The notes under the pieces were generated by a model. That model was given only the letters and a program-made list of their open reading frames with translations, was not told the DNA's origin and made no database searches. A program made the translations under genes and the position numbers. DNA of 64,000 nucleotides from Bombardia bombarda (lineage: Eukaryota; Ascomycota; Sordariomycetes; Sordariales; Lasiosphaeriaceae): positions 5,952,001-6,016,000 of the forward strand of contig JAULSR010000002.1 of assembly GCA_030512295.1 (NCBI GenBank), given 5' to 3'. Of this stretch, positions 43,846-56,339 are shown in pieces (the stretch's first letter is position 1; every line of letters begins with the position of its first letter).

Positions 43846-46800
43846 TTTTTTTGGTTTGTATCTCTCTGGTCTACTTGGGTTTAGATTGGTTATGGGGGTG
43901 GCTTGTTATTTGGGCTGGTTTCTCGATGACGCGGCTGCTGTTCTGGTATGGCGCGTGGTGGACTCGATTATTCCATGCGGTTGCGCGTTCATGTCACGTC
44001 GTCACGCATTCGTAGGGTTAGGTTGCAGGGGGTAAAAAAGTGTCTGTCTGGGGTCGCTGCGCTCGCTGAGCTGTGAGTTTAGGCCCCATGTGATAGGCAC
44101 CCCTGCTGGACCAGGTAAGCTACAAGGCAACACTGCTGCCAACCACTTTCACCTGGTTGGAAAACGATTGGTTTTATAGCATTGTAGGATAATCCTACTT
44201 CCTGATTTAGCAATTCTGTCTTAATGATATGAAGCGCAATAACTCTCTTGCTGCTTTTGAGAAAGGGGAGCTTAATCGTAACCTTCCTTAATGTTCTCTG
44301 GAGCCTTAAAAGTCGTAATAGCTAGTGCGCTGTTATCCCCCCTGCACGATAAGCGGTCGAGGTGGTGTGACATCACTGATAAGGATGCTAGAAGGTGAGC
44401 CAACTCAGGTACGTGTGTTGCGACAATGCGTCACCATGTAAGTCAATGTCGTCTTCTTGCATTTAGAACTCGCGAGATGAAATATTATGACCTTTTTGTC
44501 GGTCACGTAATCGCGATCTCTTACCAAAAGACGTGACGGGATCCAAAAGTGGAATACGTTCCAGGACAAGACTATTAGTTCGTAACTGTCATCCGCCATT
44601 TCATCGTACAAGTCTAGCCATTTCCGTGAGGAAGGTGGCGGTGGAAAGAGCGCATATATTATCAACCGGGCGCGCCTCTTGTTAGTTCCTATGGAGAAAC
44701 GTGGGGTGCTCGTAAATAGGTCATGGGCCGATAGTTTCGTAGAGGCGCGTCCACGGTCGGCCCAGGTTCGCCCAGAAGTAATCAATACCTCTATGGCTGA
44801 CTGGCGCTATTGGACACAGCCCCATGTTCGGTCATGAGCCAGAGTTCTGGAAGGATCTGGCATCCATCTGGCGTAGTTCCATTGCTCTGGGATTGTATTC
44901 ATTGTCTCTGCTCTAATACAGCTATTGAGATGACGGATAGCGTCAGCAGACCAGTCCGCGTGTGCTTGGCTTTCTTTCTTAGTTGATCTCAGAATAGTAA
45001 TACGTAGAGAAAATGAAAGCACGGCGTCCTCGATCCGTAGTGAGCCGTCTCGTACAAACCAGAGTCAAACAAAAAATAGAAAATAAATCAACAACAACAA
45101 AACAATGGCTTAACTGTCGGACTGGTGGTGGTGTTCAGGCGATTGAGGGGCAGCAAACAACAAGGCCCCGATCGATCGCCGTCTTGATCTTATCAGCTTA
45201 TCTGGGTTTGTTGGTTGGTGGGGAGGTGGGGCCTCGGCTGGAATGCCGCAAGCACCCTGCAGGCTTCAGTTCCACCCCAAGACGGTTGCTCAGTTTGATC
45301 AACCAGCAAACATGGGAAACGATTCCGGAAGGGCCGTCGCGGCTCGTCGAGGACACCTTCCAAACATAACATGCTCACCAAGAACTCATGTGGTTTTGGT
45401 TGGCTGATACTTCAATACCATACAGCGTCAGGGCAGTTCAGCTGGTGAATAAGAGGACGAGCTGGAAGCTACGGAATCAACCGAAGAGGAAAGTCGGGGG
45501 GGCATGTGGGACCCTCCATGCAGCGTCACCCCCCTTGCTCCTTCTCCTCCACACAGCGTAAGTGTGCAGTGCAGAACAAGGCAACTCCCGAAGCCGATGA
45601 GCTTTGGGGTCACCACCAATCAGATATGCACGTTCTGCCATTTGAGGCCATCTGCAGGCAATACATATACTAGATAGTATATGGGCTGCGCATATCGAAT
45701 CGCGTGTTCGAGACACGGGTCTATGTATGCGACATACAACTCGAGGCATGGGGGGACCAAGCAGCGGGTAGCGGGCACGGCGGGCAGCTGGCAGAAACTG
45801 ACTGGTATGGAGATAGCAAATAGAAAGGTGATGTATGGAAGTGACCTACTGACTGAGGTCCAGTGTCGCCCTCGGCTTCGGCCTCGGCATGCACATTTAT
45901 TCCCTGATAAGGCCTTGATTGACCTTTTGCAGTCTTGTGTTGCTGTAGGAAGGCCGAAACCGGTCATAGTACGGATGTTTGCTTTTCGTGGCCATCTTCC
46001 ATCATCCAGGTCCAGCATTGGCCAGGCGAAACAAGTTTGCGTAATGCCGATTTCATCATTGTCATGGACAAGCACCAAACCTGGCCAAGCCACCAGACCA
46101 GCAGGCTGCCCGGCATGGCGGTTCGGAACCAAGAATAGGATGAGCAATGGGGGGATGGATGCACGCGCCGCTAGCAACAGGGCCGGCCAGATTTGGTGTT
46201 ATCATGAGCTGCCCGCCAACTGACAAACTTGTGTCAGGTCTTGTCAGGGTCTCCCTCTCGGGTCTCTCTCTCTCTCGGAGGAACCGGCCTGACGGATGCT
46301 TGCGTTTGTCACTGCCACGGCCACTGCCCACCATCAAGGTACATACTTGGCAGGTTCCAGTGGTATTCGTGACCCACCCCTGGCTGAGCCCGGGGTGACG
46401 GGCATGGGCCACTGTCGTCACTTGTCATGCGCACCCCCCACACGCCCTCAATTAGCACCACCGCACCACTGCACCACCGTAGGCGCCCTCACGCCCTCCC
46501 AAACAACCTCCAATTGTCTTTGTTATCCGGCATCCCAAAACAGTCAGATAAGACTTCTCAAGGCCAGGCAGCCTGGCAGCTGAGGAGCCGCCCATGGCAG
46601 CCGGGCGGGCTATCGCGGGCCAAGCCTCTCTTTATGCTACCAGTGTTGTCCAAGGTAGTGTATGCCGAAGTCCGATATAACGGGCAGCTTCCCTTCGCAC
46701 CTGCCTCCCTCGCTCCTGATCCCTTTCTGGTCTCTCTCCTTGCTCAACTACAAACATCAACAAACCAAACAAGAACCCCAACAAGTCTGTGATACCTCGG

Positions 46801-47503
46801 GTTATCTACAGATAGATCTCATTGTGCCCTTGTTTCTTTCATCTCTTCTCCTTTCTTCTGTCTCTTTGGGTGCCATTATCGATCATTGTCGTCGCTTATC
46901 GTTATCGCTACACTATCTGCTCACCGTGTTATTCACACCCGGTCGTTCCTACCACTTTGACTCACACGGCCAATTCCGTCCGCTCTGCCCCCCTGGTGTA
47001 AGCCGCTTGCGTGCTTTGTCACAGGAAAGTGCAGCTGGAGGAAGCCAGTCATTCGCACCTGCTCGACGCCCTCAAATACCTACTCAGATTCGACAATCAA
47101 AGCTCCTTCTTTCTCTTTCCTTCGCATTCACCTTGTCTCTCTGCATGCAACTTTCGACCTAGACTCTAGACCCAACAGCCGATACCGATATTACTTGCAA
47201 CTGTCCCGTGAACCTACCAACCTTCTTCCAACACACTATTCCTCTAGATCAACCTCGAAAGACCTAAGAAAGCAAGCTTGCTGCCCGCAAACCGACATCA
47301 CCTCTTCTCTTGCGGGACAGCATTTAATCAGCTCTGCCTCTCTCTCGCTTCATCTCCGTGACCGCCTCGCCTCCTGTGGACACAGTCAGAGCTTCTTGCA
47401 AACCTCTTATCGATATCCAAACCACTTCCCTGAAACGAAGTGGTAGGCAACAGCAGCCATCCTCCCAACAACTCCAGCTTCTTCTCAGCAAACCGTCTCC
47501 ATA
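43846..47503. promoter_or_regulatory. Long divergent intergenic region (3.7 kb)
   Basis: No supported gene, although ORFs of 120-185 codons overlap each other on both strands near 45620-46220. From about 46690 to 47500 the plus strand is strongly CT-rich, probably the promoter and a long leader of the gene starting at 47504. A hairpin TATACTA-GA-TAGTATA lies near 45668. The 44040-44400 part is AT-richer and may be an old repeat, but no structure is clear. Confidence 0.45.
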
Positions 47504-48226
47504 ATGGCCGCCTCATTCGAGTCTACCCAGTTTGAGCGCGACCTCCGCAGCGCCAACAAGGAGTGGAAGCGAACCAAGGATTCCTCGGCAAAGTGGTCCC
47601 ACGGCTCCCGGCCCCTGTCGGGCGTCCGTCTCAACATGATCACGGGCGAGCCGCTCAACGGCACCCCCAGCCAGCACGCAAAGGCCCGGCCACTGCCCAA
47701 GTTCAGCGATGAGTGAGTCACAGCCCATACTCCCATTTACAAACACACCTCAACGTACTAACCACCGCCCACCCACAACAACAGACACTCCAACCGCAAA
47801 AAGCTCAAGGGCTACAACATCGTCAAGTCTCGCGGCAGCCACCACACCGTGCCCTTTGGCCGCGTCCGCACCCAGATCTACGCCCACGACGAGGCCCGCG
47901 ACGAGGCCAGCCGCTCCCTCGGCGAGCTCCCCCCGCTCTCCCCCCTCTCCCGCAAGCAGCTGAATATGTCTGACAACGGTGTCTTGTACAACTTTGACCG
48001 CTCCGACACGCCCGGCCGCCCGCTGACGCTCGGCATCTTTGTCAAGACCAACGGCCGCGACGGCACGGAGCGCCTCGTCGAGAAGGAGTACGAGGTGCTG
48101 GATGCGCGTGGCGAGGCGCACAAGGGCCGCAAGGCCAGGCGGATCCTGCGGAATCCTGCTGCGGCAGGTGTTGTGGATGAGGGGGATGAGGGGTCGGTAG
48201 AGGATGATGGGTTTGAGTTGGTTTGA
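47504..48226 (+). CDS. Small conserved-looking protein of unknown function
   Basis: Two exons, 47504-47712 and 47785-48226, give 216 aa; the intron is 72 bp (GTGAGT...CAG) and the joined codon gives SDEHSNRKKLKGYNIV. I do not recognise the family. The protein is hydrophilic and basic in its first half, with RSANKEWKRTKDSSAKWSHG and the phrase KKLKGYNIVKSRGSHHTVPF (core GYNIVKSRGSHHTVPFGRV). A more globular-looking part follows (VLYNFDRSDTPGRPLTLGIF, VEKEYEVLDARGEAHKGRKA), then an acidic C-terminus. Codon use is strongly C-ended, as in highly expressed genes, and the upstream CT-rich leader of about 800 bases fits strong or regulated expression. No signal peptide or membrane segment. Confidence 0.75.
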
Positions 48227-50029
48227 ATGTTAAGTGGTGTTGATGTTGAGTTGGGCCATTTAGGTGGCTCTGGCTGGTGACACTGATGGGATGGTTGGCA
48301 TAATTTCTTCTTCTTTTTGCATCATGGGCATCGGCAATTGCATCTTTTCTTTTTAATAATGGTTGTTTCGTTTCTTTTTTTTCCTACGTCTTTCTCTCAG
48401 TCCTCTCCTGGCGAGTTTCTCTTTTTTTAGCCAGCGTATTGTATTGCCTTTAGAGAACGGAGAGAGAGAGAGAACTGACATGGACTGAGCCTGCTTATTT
48501 TGGCAGCGGCTTCAATTTCGCTGATTTTTGTTGCCTCTGACTGTCTTGTTATTGTCTTGTATGCTGAACCTTTGGGCGTTACTGGATTTGCTTCTTTCGG
48601 TCTTTCAGTTTTGTATTTGGGGAATAGGATTCGGATTCGGGGGTTGGGGGTTGGGGGTAGGGGATAGGGAAGGGGGGACTCAGCATATGGCAATCATGGG
48701 CATGGCATGAAATGGCAGCGGGATACACACAGGACTGCTACACAACCGCCAAGTCGCACATGCATACCTACCTACATACATTCCATTCCATACATATTGG
48801 TACATACATACCCAGGTGCTTTGCATATCAGGGCGTGCGCGCACGCGAGGGGGAATCATGGGATTGATGGATTGATTATGCATACATAGCATGACATAAC
48901 ATGGCACATACATATTTTCATGGTTTTGGTCTTGATTCTTTTTTCTTTGTTTTCGTCGCATCGTTTGGCCTTCATCCTGACACGTCCTCAATACGGGCTG
49001 GATATGCTTGTATTCATGCATCATTCGCAAGATCGGGGACGACAGCTATGGCGTAGGAATGTCGTAGGGTAAGTGTTGCTCCTCAGGGGGAACAAGGGTG
49101 AGAGTATTTATAATGTTCTGTTTCTCGATAGGCCAACTGGCTTAGGTTCAGTTCTAATCAAGGAGGTTCGGGGTTTAGACAAAAAGGTATGATACCGTAC
49201 TGCGTGCGACCTTGTCGTCGGAGACATGCCTAATTGAGATACTGCGATCGCCCACACCCCCATTTTCTTTTCACCAGTAATATCCGTTTCGTGATTTTGA
49301 CTCTTCATTGTCAATTCAGAATAGGAGTGATGAAGTATGAATGTTGGCTAGGTTGGCTAGGTGGTTGGGTTGGTCCGCCGGGCAATGAGTCATTGTGACA
49401 TGCATATTAAATATGTATTCTAGCGCGCATATCCCACCTGATCTGTTTATATGAATGCGTTACAAAAGATTAGAGCGACATCGATGCGATCCCTGATTGT
49501 GGACAATCCGAGAGAAAGTGAGAACACAGGTATGAAATAAGGAGGAAAGGAGGTTCAACACAGGGAATCGACGGCGGGATCCATCTGAGCAAACCAAATT
49601 ATATCTTCAATTTTAAGTATCTCTGCCAACTCCTTGGAGCTTCGCTTGCTCTTGCTTGCCTTTCCCTTCTGTCATGGTGGGGTATCAAAAAGTCATTTAC
49701 TATCGTACAAGATTGAGATGACCAAGGTTATATATAGGACCGTGTCCTTCTTCCAAATGCTATCCCACCACATTCCCCCCCTTTCGAACTGCATGTGTAA
49801 TGTGTGATTAGGGCGTGATGGAGGAAGAAGCAAATCTTCTTCATGACGGGGGTGGATATTGCTGCCGCTTGCTCCTCGTTCACTTACCTCAACTTTCCCA
49901 CAAGGGATATATAGGTGGTTCGCAGTACTCGTCTCTTTCACATAATGCCTGACTAGCTGCGAAGCATTGCCAATAATGGTACCAATCTTGCTAACCGCGG
50001 GCGGTGATGCTAGGCCCGACATGCTCTTC
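48227..50029. other. Intergenic, 1.8 kb
   Basis: 3' flanks of two converging genes. It contains poly-T tracts, TACATACA-type simple sequence near 48770-48805 and a palindromic GCGTGCGCGCACGC at 48833-48846. No gene recognised. Confidence 0.5.
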
Positions 50030-51349
50030 TCAGCCAGGAAAGGAGCGGCCCATGAGCAGCTCATAATAGGCTCTCTGCTCCGACTCTGAGCCTAATGCAG
50101 GGTCAAACTCTTGCTCGCTGGAGCGCATGAGAGGTTCTGGGTTAGAACCCATGCTATAAAAGTCCGCAATGGTCTCGTCTGGCGCAAAGCCAAGCGATGC
50201 GAGGGTCATTGATGCCCTCGAGGCTCTGATTTCTTTCGTTAGCATGAGTTTTCTACATTAAGTTATGAACAATAATGTGTACCCTTGTGCGGCATCTCTA
50301 GCCACAATGTCGGAGAGAGATGTGTCGTCATGACGGAAGGTAAACGCGGGGGGTTAGGGGGTGTTATTGGTTCAGGCATGGCAAAGCTTGAGGAGTAAGA
50401 CTGGTTTCTCTGAATCGCAGACTGCAGCAGTCGATTGGGAGGCGGCGGCAGCGGCGGGCGTGCGGCGGGTGGTAGTGACTTCTCGTCCCCAGAGAAATCA
50501 TCGTCGTCGGCGTCTTGTGACTGTGAAAGAGTATCCCCTTGGGCACCACTACCGACTCCAGATCCGGCGCCGTTGTGGCCGAAGAATGCCTTGAAGACGG
50601 AGCTCTCCTGCCACCTGTTGATCAGGACGTCCTGCTGGGCAGTATCCTTGATGGAGGCGATCATGGACTTTCCAGTGCTGCCGCGCAAGTGGCCCTCGAT
50701 GAGGGCATCCAGACCGGGAATGGCACCCAGGACGGCACCCCAGGCGGCGGCGCTCTCCTTATAGGTGTTGAGAGCAGTGCGATAGCCCTTCTGAGGGCCG
50801 CGACGCTTTGTCGGGCGCAGATACAGACATGGCTTGTTGTGTTTCTGACAGACACCACACTTGGGCTTGCCATTGTCACACGGCTGGTGGTTGACATGGC
50901 AGAAATCACAGCTATAAAAAGGGAGGGGTTACTAAGCGACAGGGACAGGGACAGGGACAGGTGGAGAGCGGTGGGGGAAGCAGAAAGGAGTGCATGACTT
51001 ACGCTCGAGACGCCTTCTTCCTCTTGCGGGGATTTACGGGAGCGTCATTTCCGGCATCGGCCCCGGCATCGCCTGCGGATGGGGCTGAGGCAGAGGCGGA
51101 GGCGGAGGCAGAGGCTTGGGTAGGCGTGGACTCAGTCGGCGGTTGCGACTCCCCATGCGCGAATTCGCCGTCTCCATTCCCCAATTGCCGGTACCGCTGC
51201 TGCTGCTGCTTCTCCTCCTCCTCATGCTGCTCTCCAGCGGGGGCGGCATCTGGTCTGAGGTGTGCCGGGTCGAGGACGAGCCCCATATGCGCGAGGCAAT
51301 TGATTGATTGATGCGAGATACGAAAAGCAGTAGTAGAACCAGACGGCAT
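50030..51349 (-). CDS. Zn2Cys6 transcription factor, one-base frameshift
   Basis: Fungal-specific regulator with the binuclear zinc cluster CDFCHVNHQPCDNGKPKCGV continuing to a final CQKHNKPC (spacing C-2-C-6-C-6-C-2-C-6-C), followed by the basic linker LRPTKRRGPQKGYRTALN. Exons are 51349 (or 51286)-51003, 50911-50283 and 50225-50030. Intron 1 splits the Ala before the first Cys; intron 2 has a GCTAAC branch site. The sum is one base short. The loss maps to the G run 50348-50353 (six, needs seven), after which the frame continues FTFRHDDTSLSDIVARDAAQ into exon 3. Restored length is 369 or 390 aa depending on the start. It is short for this class and has no fungal_trans middle homology region that I can see. 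Targets are unknown. The repetitive Ala-Ser-Glu/Gln region before the cluster is disordered. Confidence 0.85.
50938..50961 (+). repeat. GGGACA hexamer repeat inside an intron
   Basis: Four near-perfect hexamer copies (GACAGGGACAGGGACAGGG core) lie in intron 1 of the Zn2Cys6 factor gene (50912-51002). Confidence 0.85.
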
Positions 51350-52997
51350 AGAACGGGGAACCACGGAGCCGGGTCCCGTACCGTCGGGTGCCGAACGCGT
51401 ACTTGGTACGACTGAAAGGTCCCAGACTTTGGGAAGGGCTAATAAGAACAAAAGGGTTGGTTTGGAGAAATCGACGTGTCTCAGTTGCCAAGGCAGCGTG
51501 GGCCAAGGCAGCGTGGGCCAAAACGCGGGGACACTGCTAAAATTAACGGCACCAATCCCTTGCCAGCTTCCGTTTTACGGGGGCTCCGGGGACTCTGCCA
51601 AGCCCAACTCGGTCCGGGGGGATCTGCATCTGGGGTTGATTGGCGCGCGGCCATGGCAATTGCCCGAAGAGGCTTCCGCTGTCGTGGGATTCATTACTTC
51701 GTATCCCATATCCGTACAATCAGTGTGTTGTTTCAGTGTAGCGAGAACATTCTCATCATCTCATCAATGCCATCCCAGCAATCATGGGCAACAGTCCATC
51801 CAGGGATGCTGTGAACCGGTAGAGGTGGGCAGCCTGCAGGAATGGAATGGACTCTCGACTGCATATCCGAACAGTCCCGCAGTCCGTATGGTTATGTGTT
51901 GCTTCCGTGGTAAACGATTGAGGCTGTTCAAAATATGTCACATATGGGTTCATGTTTGGCAAAGTATTGGAGGTGAGATGGTCCTAAAAGATCATGTTCA
52001 TGAACAAAAGCTGGGTGGGTGCCCCTTCGTTACTTCCCTCTGGGGCCGTGGTACAATTACTTGAGATCGTTCCTTCCCAACACCTCCATTGAAGATCTCG
52101 GGTTCCACCGCAACGGCCGGGCAATTAGAAATATCCAGTGTACAACCTGAATACAGGCAGGAGCAACCTGGGGCAACGATAGGTTACATGTGCGAGATAT
52201 CATCTGTAGCACAACCATCTTTTGATTGCCTCCTATGCAGAGACCTCGATCTATTGGACTATGTATCTGCCTATAGGCAATTTACCTCCGTCCACCTCGC
52301 CGGGAATTCAGGATACGATCGGGTAGGTACCGTGACCCGAAGCGGGGTTGAATTGGTACCCGGAGCTAGGTGGGCTCACTGGGCTGGGCCCGTTGGACCG
52401 CCGTACTGTAGCGGGCAGCGGGCAGCGGGCAGCTAGGATCTGGGGCAGAATGATGGAGGGTCTACATTTTCCCGCAACGCCAATCGAGCGAATCGAAGCC
52501 TTGGAAGGCGCCCCCGATTTACCGAACAAATGTGGGAAGAAAAAGGCAGGCACACACAGTCGTCAGTCACACACCAAAGACCATTGTCGTGGGCTGCTGA
52601 ATCAGCTCGCCTTTTGCCAAGTCATTTCCAGGTGTGATTGATATTGGACCTGCCATTCTCCGCCAGTAATCTGTCGATTCGCTCCAAGCCCGGCATCACG
52701 GACAAGCAAGCTACGTAGCGACGAATGCCCGGTAATATTTATGAAACTGATACCCAGCCGCTGACCGACGCCCTCCTGTCGTCGCTGTTACCTGTCTTTC
52801 GCCCATACACCACGCACTAGAACTATTCTATTGCACAGTTCGCAACTAAAGAATCTCACTTTAAAGAATCTCACTATCTCACTAATAGACAAACACACAC
52901 CGCGCTACTTACATCTATCTGCTGCTGCTGCTGCATCGTCTTTGATGCGCCCAGATACCGTCTGCCAGTGTACTGTTCCCCGCAGCAGGTAGCCGTC
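51350..52997. promoter_or_regulatory. Divergent intergenic region, Zn2Cys6 factor and quinate repressor
   Basis: 1.6 kb between two diverging regulator genes. It contains a tandem AAGGCAGCGTGGGCC duplication near 51490-51518 and a (GCGGGCA)3 repeat near 52410-52432. No gene or RNA recognised. Confidence 0.5.
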
Positions 52998-55579
52998 ATG
53001 TCGGCTCCCAAGAACGAGCGCGTCTTCGATCCGAATGTCTCGATCGTGCTCGTTGGCTGTCGAGGGGCGGGCAAGCGCACCCTCGGCTTCATGGGCGCCC
53101 TCCATCTCCGCCGCCGCCTCGTCACCGAGGACCACTACTTTGAGAAAGTCACGGGCCTGTCCCGCGGCCAGTTCCTGGCCCGCAACGGCAAGGAGCTGTT
53201 TGCCCGCCAGAACATAGACGTCTTCAAGCGCATGCTCGACACCAACAGGCATGGCTGCATCATCGAGTGCGGCATGAGCAGTCTGGCAGAAGAGGCCCAG
53301 GACGCCCTCCGTGCATTCTCCCGCACCCACCCCGTCGTGTATATCCACAGAGAGAGAGAGCAGATCGAGCTGCTCCTGGACGCCGCAGATGCCAAGCAAC
53401 TGCTAAAGGCCGACGAGACGCACAGGAACTGCTCAAACTTGGAGTATTATAACCTCTACGACCCCTCAAATCATGCCTCGTTGTCTATCCTCAGCTCCGG
53501 GTTGCCTATGGAAGGTCGGCAAGGGTCTTGCAAGCTCCTGGGCGCCAGGGAAGACTTTGCCAGATTTCTCGACCTCATCACCGGGCGGGGCGCAACCCGG
53601 GCGTGGCTAGAGAGCCCCTTTTCCGTTAATGCCGTCCCGCCAGAGCTAAGGTCTTATTCCTACGCGCTGCGCCTCCGCCTCTCCTACCTCGTAGACATGG
53701 ATCTAGAGTGGGAAGACTTCGAGGCGAGGGCAGACTGCGTCGAGCTGATTATCGACCACTGGCCTGACGACCTCCTAAACGTGGTGGCAAGACACGTTGC
53801 GCTAATAAGGAGGAAACTGGGCGTACCCATCATCTATCACGTCGAGGAGACCCCCGCGGAGAGCGAAGAAGGACACCGGCCGAGAAAAACTCCATGGACA
53901 CCGAACTCTTAGAGCTCGGCCTCCGCCTCGGCGTAGACTACCTCAGCCTAGACCTCCAACGCGACGAAGCGCTCGTGAACCGCGTCCTCCGCCACAAAGG
54001 CCGATCCAAGATCATCGGCAACTTCTGGTACCTCGGCATCCCCGCCCTCCCCTGGTACGACGACCGCCAAGTCGAAAACTACAGCAAAGCCCGCTCCCTC
54101 GGCTGCGACGTAATCCGCATCGTCCGCTTCTGCGCCGGCGACAGCGAGGTCGAAGTCCTCGAAGAATTCAAGCGCCGCATCCAGCGCACCTTCCCCGACC
54201 CCAAGCCCCCGCTCGTCGCCTACGACTTCTCCGTCCTCGGCGTTCGCACCCCCTTACAAAGCCGCATCCTCGGCCCGGTCAAACACCCAGACATGGAGAA
54301 CGAGCGCGACCACCTCGCCACCGTCTGCACCTACCACCACGCCTTCGAGCTGCTCTTCCGCCAGTTCCTGCTCGACCCTTTACAGTTCTACGTCCTCGGC
54401 TCCAACGTCTCCTACTCCCTCTCGCCCGCCATGCACACGGCCGCGTACGAGTTCGCGGGGATGCCGCACACCTACCAGGCCGTCAACTGCCCCACGCTCG
54501 ACAACCTCAACCAGATCTGCTCGAGCGACTCGTTCGGCGGCGGCAACCTCACCGCGCCCTTCAAGGTCGCCATCATCCCCCACCTGAAGGTCAAGAGCCA
54601 CCACGCGACCGCCATCGGCGCGGTCAACGTCCTGCTGCCGCTGCGCGGGCACACGAGCGTCATCCTCGACCACGCCAACTCGCGCAACAAGGCGGGGCCC
54701 GCGCATGATTTTTTCGGCGATAATACGGACTGGAGCTCGATACTCACGTGTCTACGCCGCGCGATTAGCCCGCGCAACTACGTGCAGCCAAGCAGGACGA
54801 CGGGGTTGGTCGTGGGTGCGGGGGGTATGGCTAGGGCGGCGATTTATGCGCTGATTCAGCTGGGGTGTCGGAATATATTTGTGTATAACCGGACGGTGCA
54901 GAATGCGACGGCGGTGGCGAGGCATTTCAATGAGTGGGCGGCGGCGCAGGGGATTGTGGGCAGCAGCGGTAGCAATGGTGGTGGTGGTGGCCAGACAACC
55001 AATGGGAGTGGGCATGAGAGTGGACTTGGGAATGGTATTGACGGCGGGGCCTTGTTGCCGCTGCCCGAGATAGTCCGCGTGCTGCCGTCGCTGTCGGACC
55101 CGTGGCCGGCGGGCTACCAGCTGCCGACCATGGTGATCTCGTGCGTGCCGGCGTCGAGCCATGATGGGAACCCGCCGGCGGTGTTTGAGATGCCGGTTGG
55201 CTGGTTGGGGAGTCCGACTGGCGGTGTTGTTGTTGAGGTGAGCCTTTTTCTCTCTTCTTTTCTTTTCCTGGAGTGCCCATATTCCTTTCGAATCAAGCAT
55301 ACTGACAACATGATGGACAAAATTCAGTTGGCATACGAGCCCCTCATCACCCCGCTAGTGGCGCAGATGCACGCCTTCCGGGATAGAAACAGCGCGTCCT
55401 CGTGTCCGCCCTGGGCCGTGGTTGACGGTCTCGAAGTGGTGGGCGAGATGGCGATCGAGGCGTTTGAGCTCATGACGGGGCGGATGGCGCCCAAGAGGCT
55501 TATGAGGGAGGTGGGCAGGAAGACGTGGGAGGGGCAGCGCAGGGGGGTGGCGACTTCGTACTCTAACTTTGGGAGGTGA
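52998..55579 (+). CDS. qutR: Quinate repressor (QutR/QA-1S type), one-base frameshift
   Basis: Homologue of the last three AROM domains that acts as repressor of quinate catabolism by binding the activator QutA/QA-1F. Exon 1 is 52998-55237, the intron 55238-55327 and exon 2 55328-55579. Domains are shikimate-kinase-like (P-loop GCRGAGKRT, residues 20-28), dehydroquinase-like (about 195-440, IIGNFWYLGIPALPWYDDRQ) and shikimate-dehydrogenase-like (about 460-825, YVLGSNVSYSLSPAMH, FGDNTDW, GAGGMARAA, VYNRT). A lost base between about 53845 and 53893, most likely in the C run 53851-53855, shifts the frame; restored length is 830 aa, shorter than the roughly 920 aa of known repressors because the N-terminal extension is missing. 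The AROM synthase domains are absent, which separates it from AROM. The 90-bp intron is in frame without stops. No other quinate gene lies in the window. Confidence 0.88.
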
Positions 55580-56339
55580 TGAGTGGTATGATATATTGTA
55601 TAATGATTATATATATCGCTGTGGGAGCAGAGGAGACTGGAGGGAGGGAGGGAGGTGATGGAAAAGGATTTGGGGCCTTGGATCAAAGAGGCCGGTTACT
55701 ACACTACCTACAAGGAGTTGATGATGTAATGTGTGAAGGTAATAGAGATATAGCTATGAAATCATGCGGCTGTTAGTTGCGGTGCGATACAGTTGCAGTT
55801 GCAATCAAATATGGACGTAAATGAGGCGAGTGACTTGTAAGAAACTGCTGACAATCTAGGCTGCGTGAGCTCTGGCGCTGTTGCGATTGGGACAAATGTG
55901 CTGTGCTAAAAGCCAGGTCTACGGATATTAGAAAATAACATAAACAGACTCAACTGAAATCTTTGGTATAGTTAAGGTAGACGACAACTCCTCCCCTGTG
56001 TAGATTGCCCCCCCCCCCCAAAGGGAGTTATGTTTCTGTCTATATCTTATCCGTGCATCACAGCTACTGTTCACAAACCCTGACAAAGCCATAACTAGCA
56101 GCATGTCTCTCGCAGGCCATGTTTCATTAATTCTGTTCAGTCATTTTTACATGTAACTATCCATTCTCATACAAGATTTTCCAAAGCACAAGCAGGTAAC
56201 ATAGCCAGCATCCATGTATTGGGTATAGGGGGTATCAATTCGCACATCTTCACTCCTTATCAAAATCAGTCTTATAGGCCTCGCCTGCTTTCCCAACTCC
56301 ATTCCAGACGTAGAAGCAACGATTCCCCCGCTCAATAAT
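55580..56339. other. Convergent 3' flanks of quinate repressor and RRN5
   Basis: AT-rich, with an 11-C run near 56007. No gene or RNA recognised. Confidence 0.55.

Noticed and set aside
45660..45730. tRNA-like stretch with a GTTCGAGAC box and partly pairing ends
   Set aside because: The D arm does not pair, the anticodon arm is unclear and the acceptor has a mismatch. The TATACTA hairpin explains part of the symmetry.
45620..46223. Overlapping ORFs of 180 and 185 codons on both strands
   Set aside because: No domains, no codon bias, no splice context, and the two frames exclude each other.
46662..47162. ORF of 166 codons upstream of the gene at 47504
   Set aside because: CT-rich Ser/Leu/Pro/Phe composition is what a pyrimidine-rich leader gives when translated.
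51429..52064. ORF of 211 codons upstream of the quinate repressor
   Set aside because: Starts without a supported context, has no recognisable domain, and overlaps the likely promoters of two diverging genes.
52998..55579. Pentafunctional AROM protein
   Set aside because: The dehydroquinate synthase and EPSP synthase domains are absent and the order kinase-dehydroquinase-dehydrogenase alone fits the quinate repressor.
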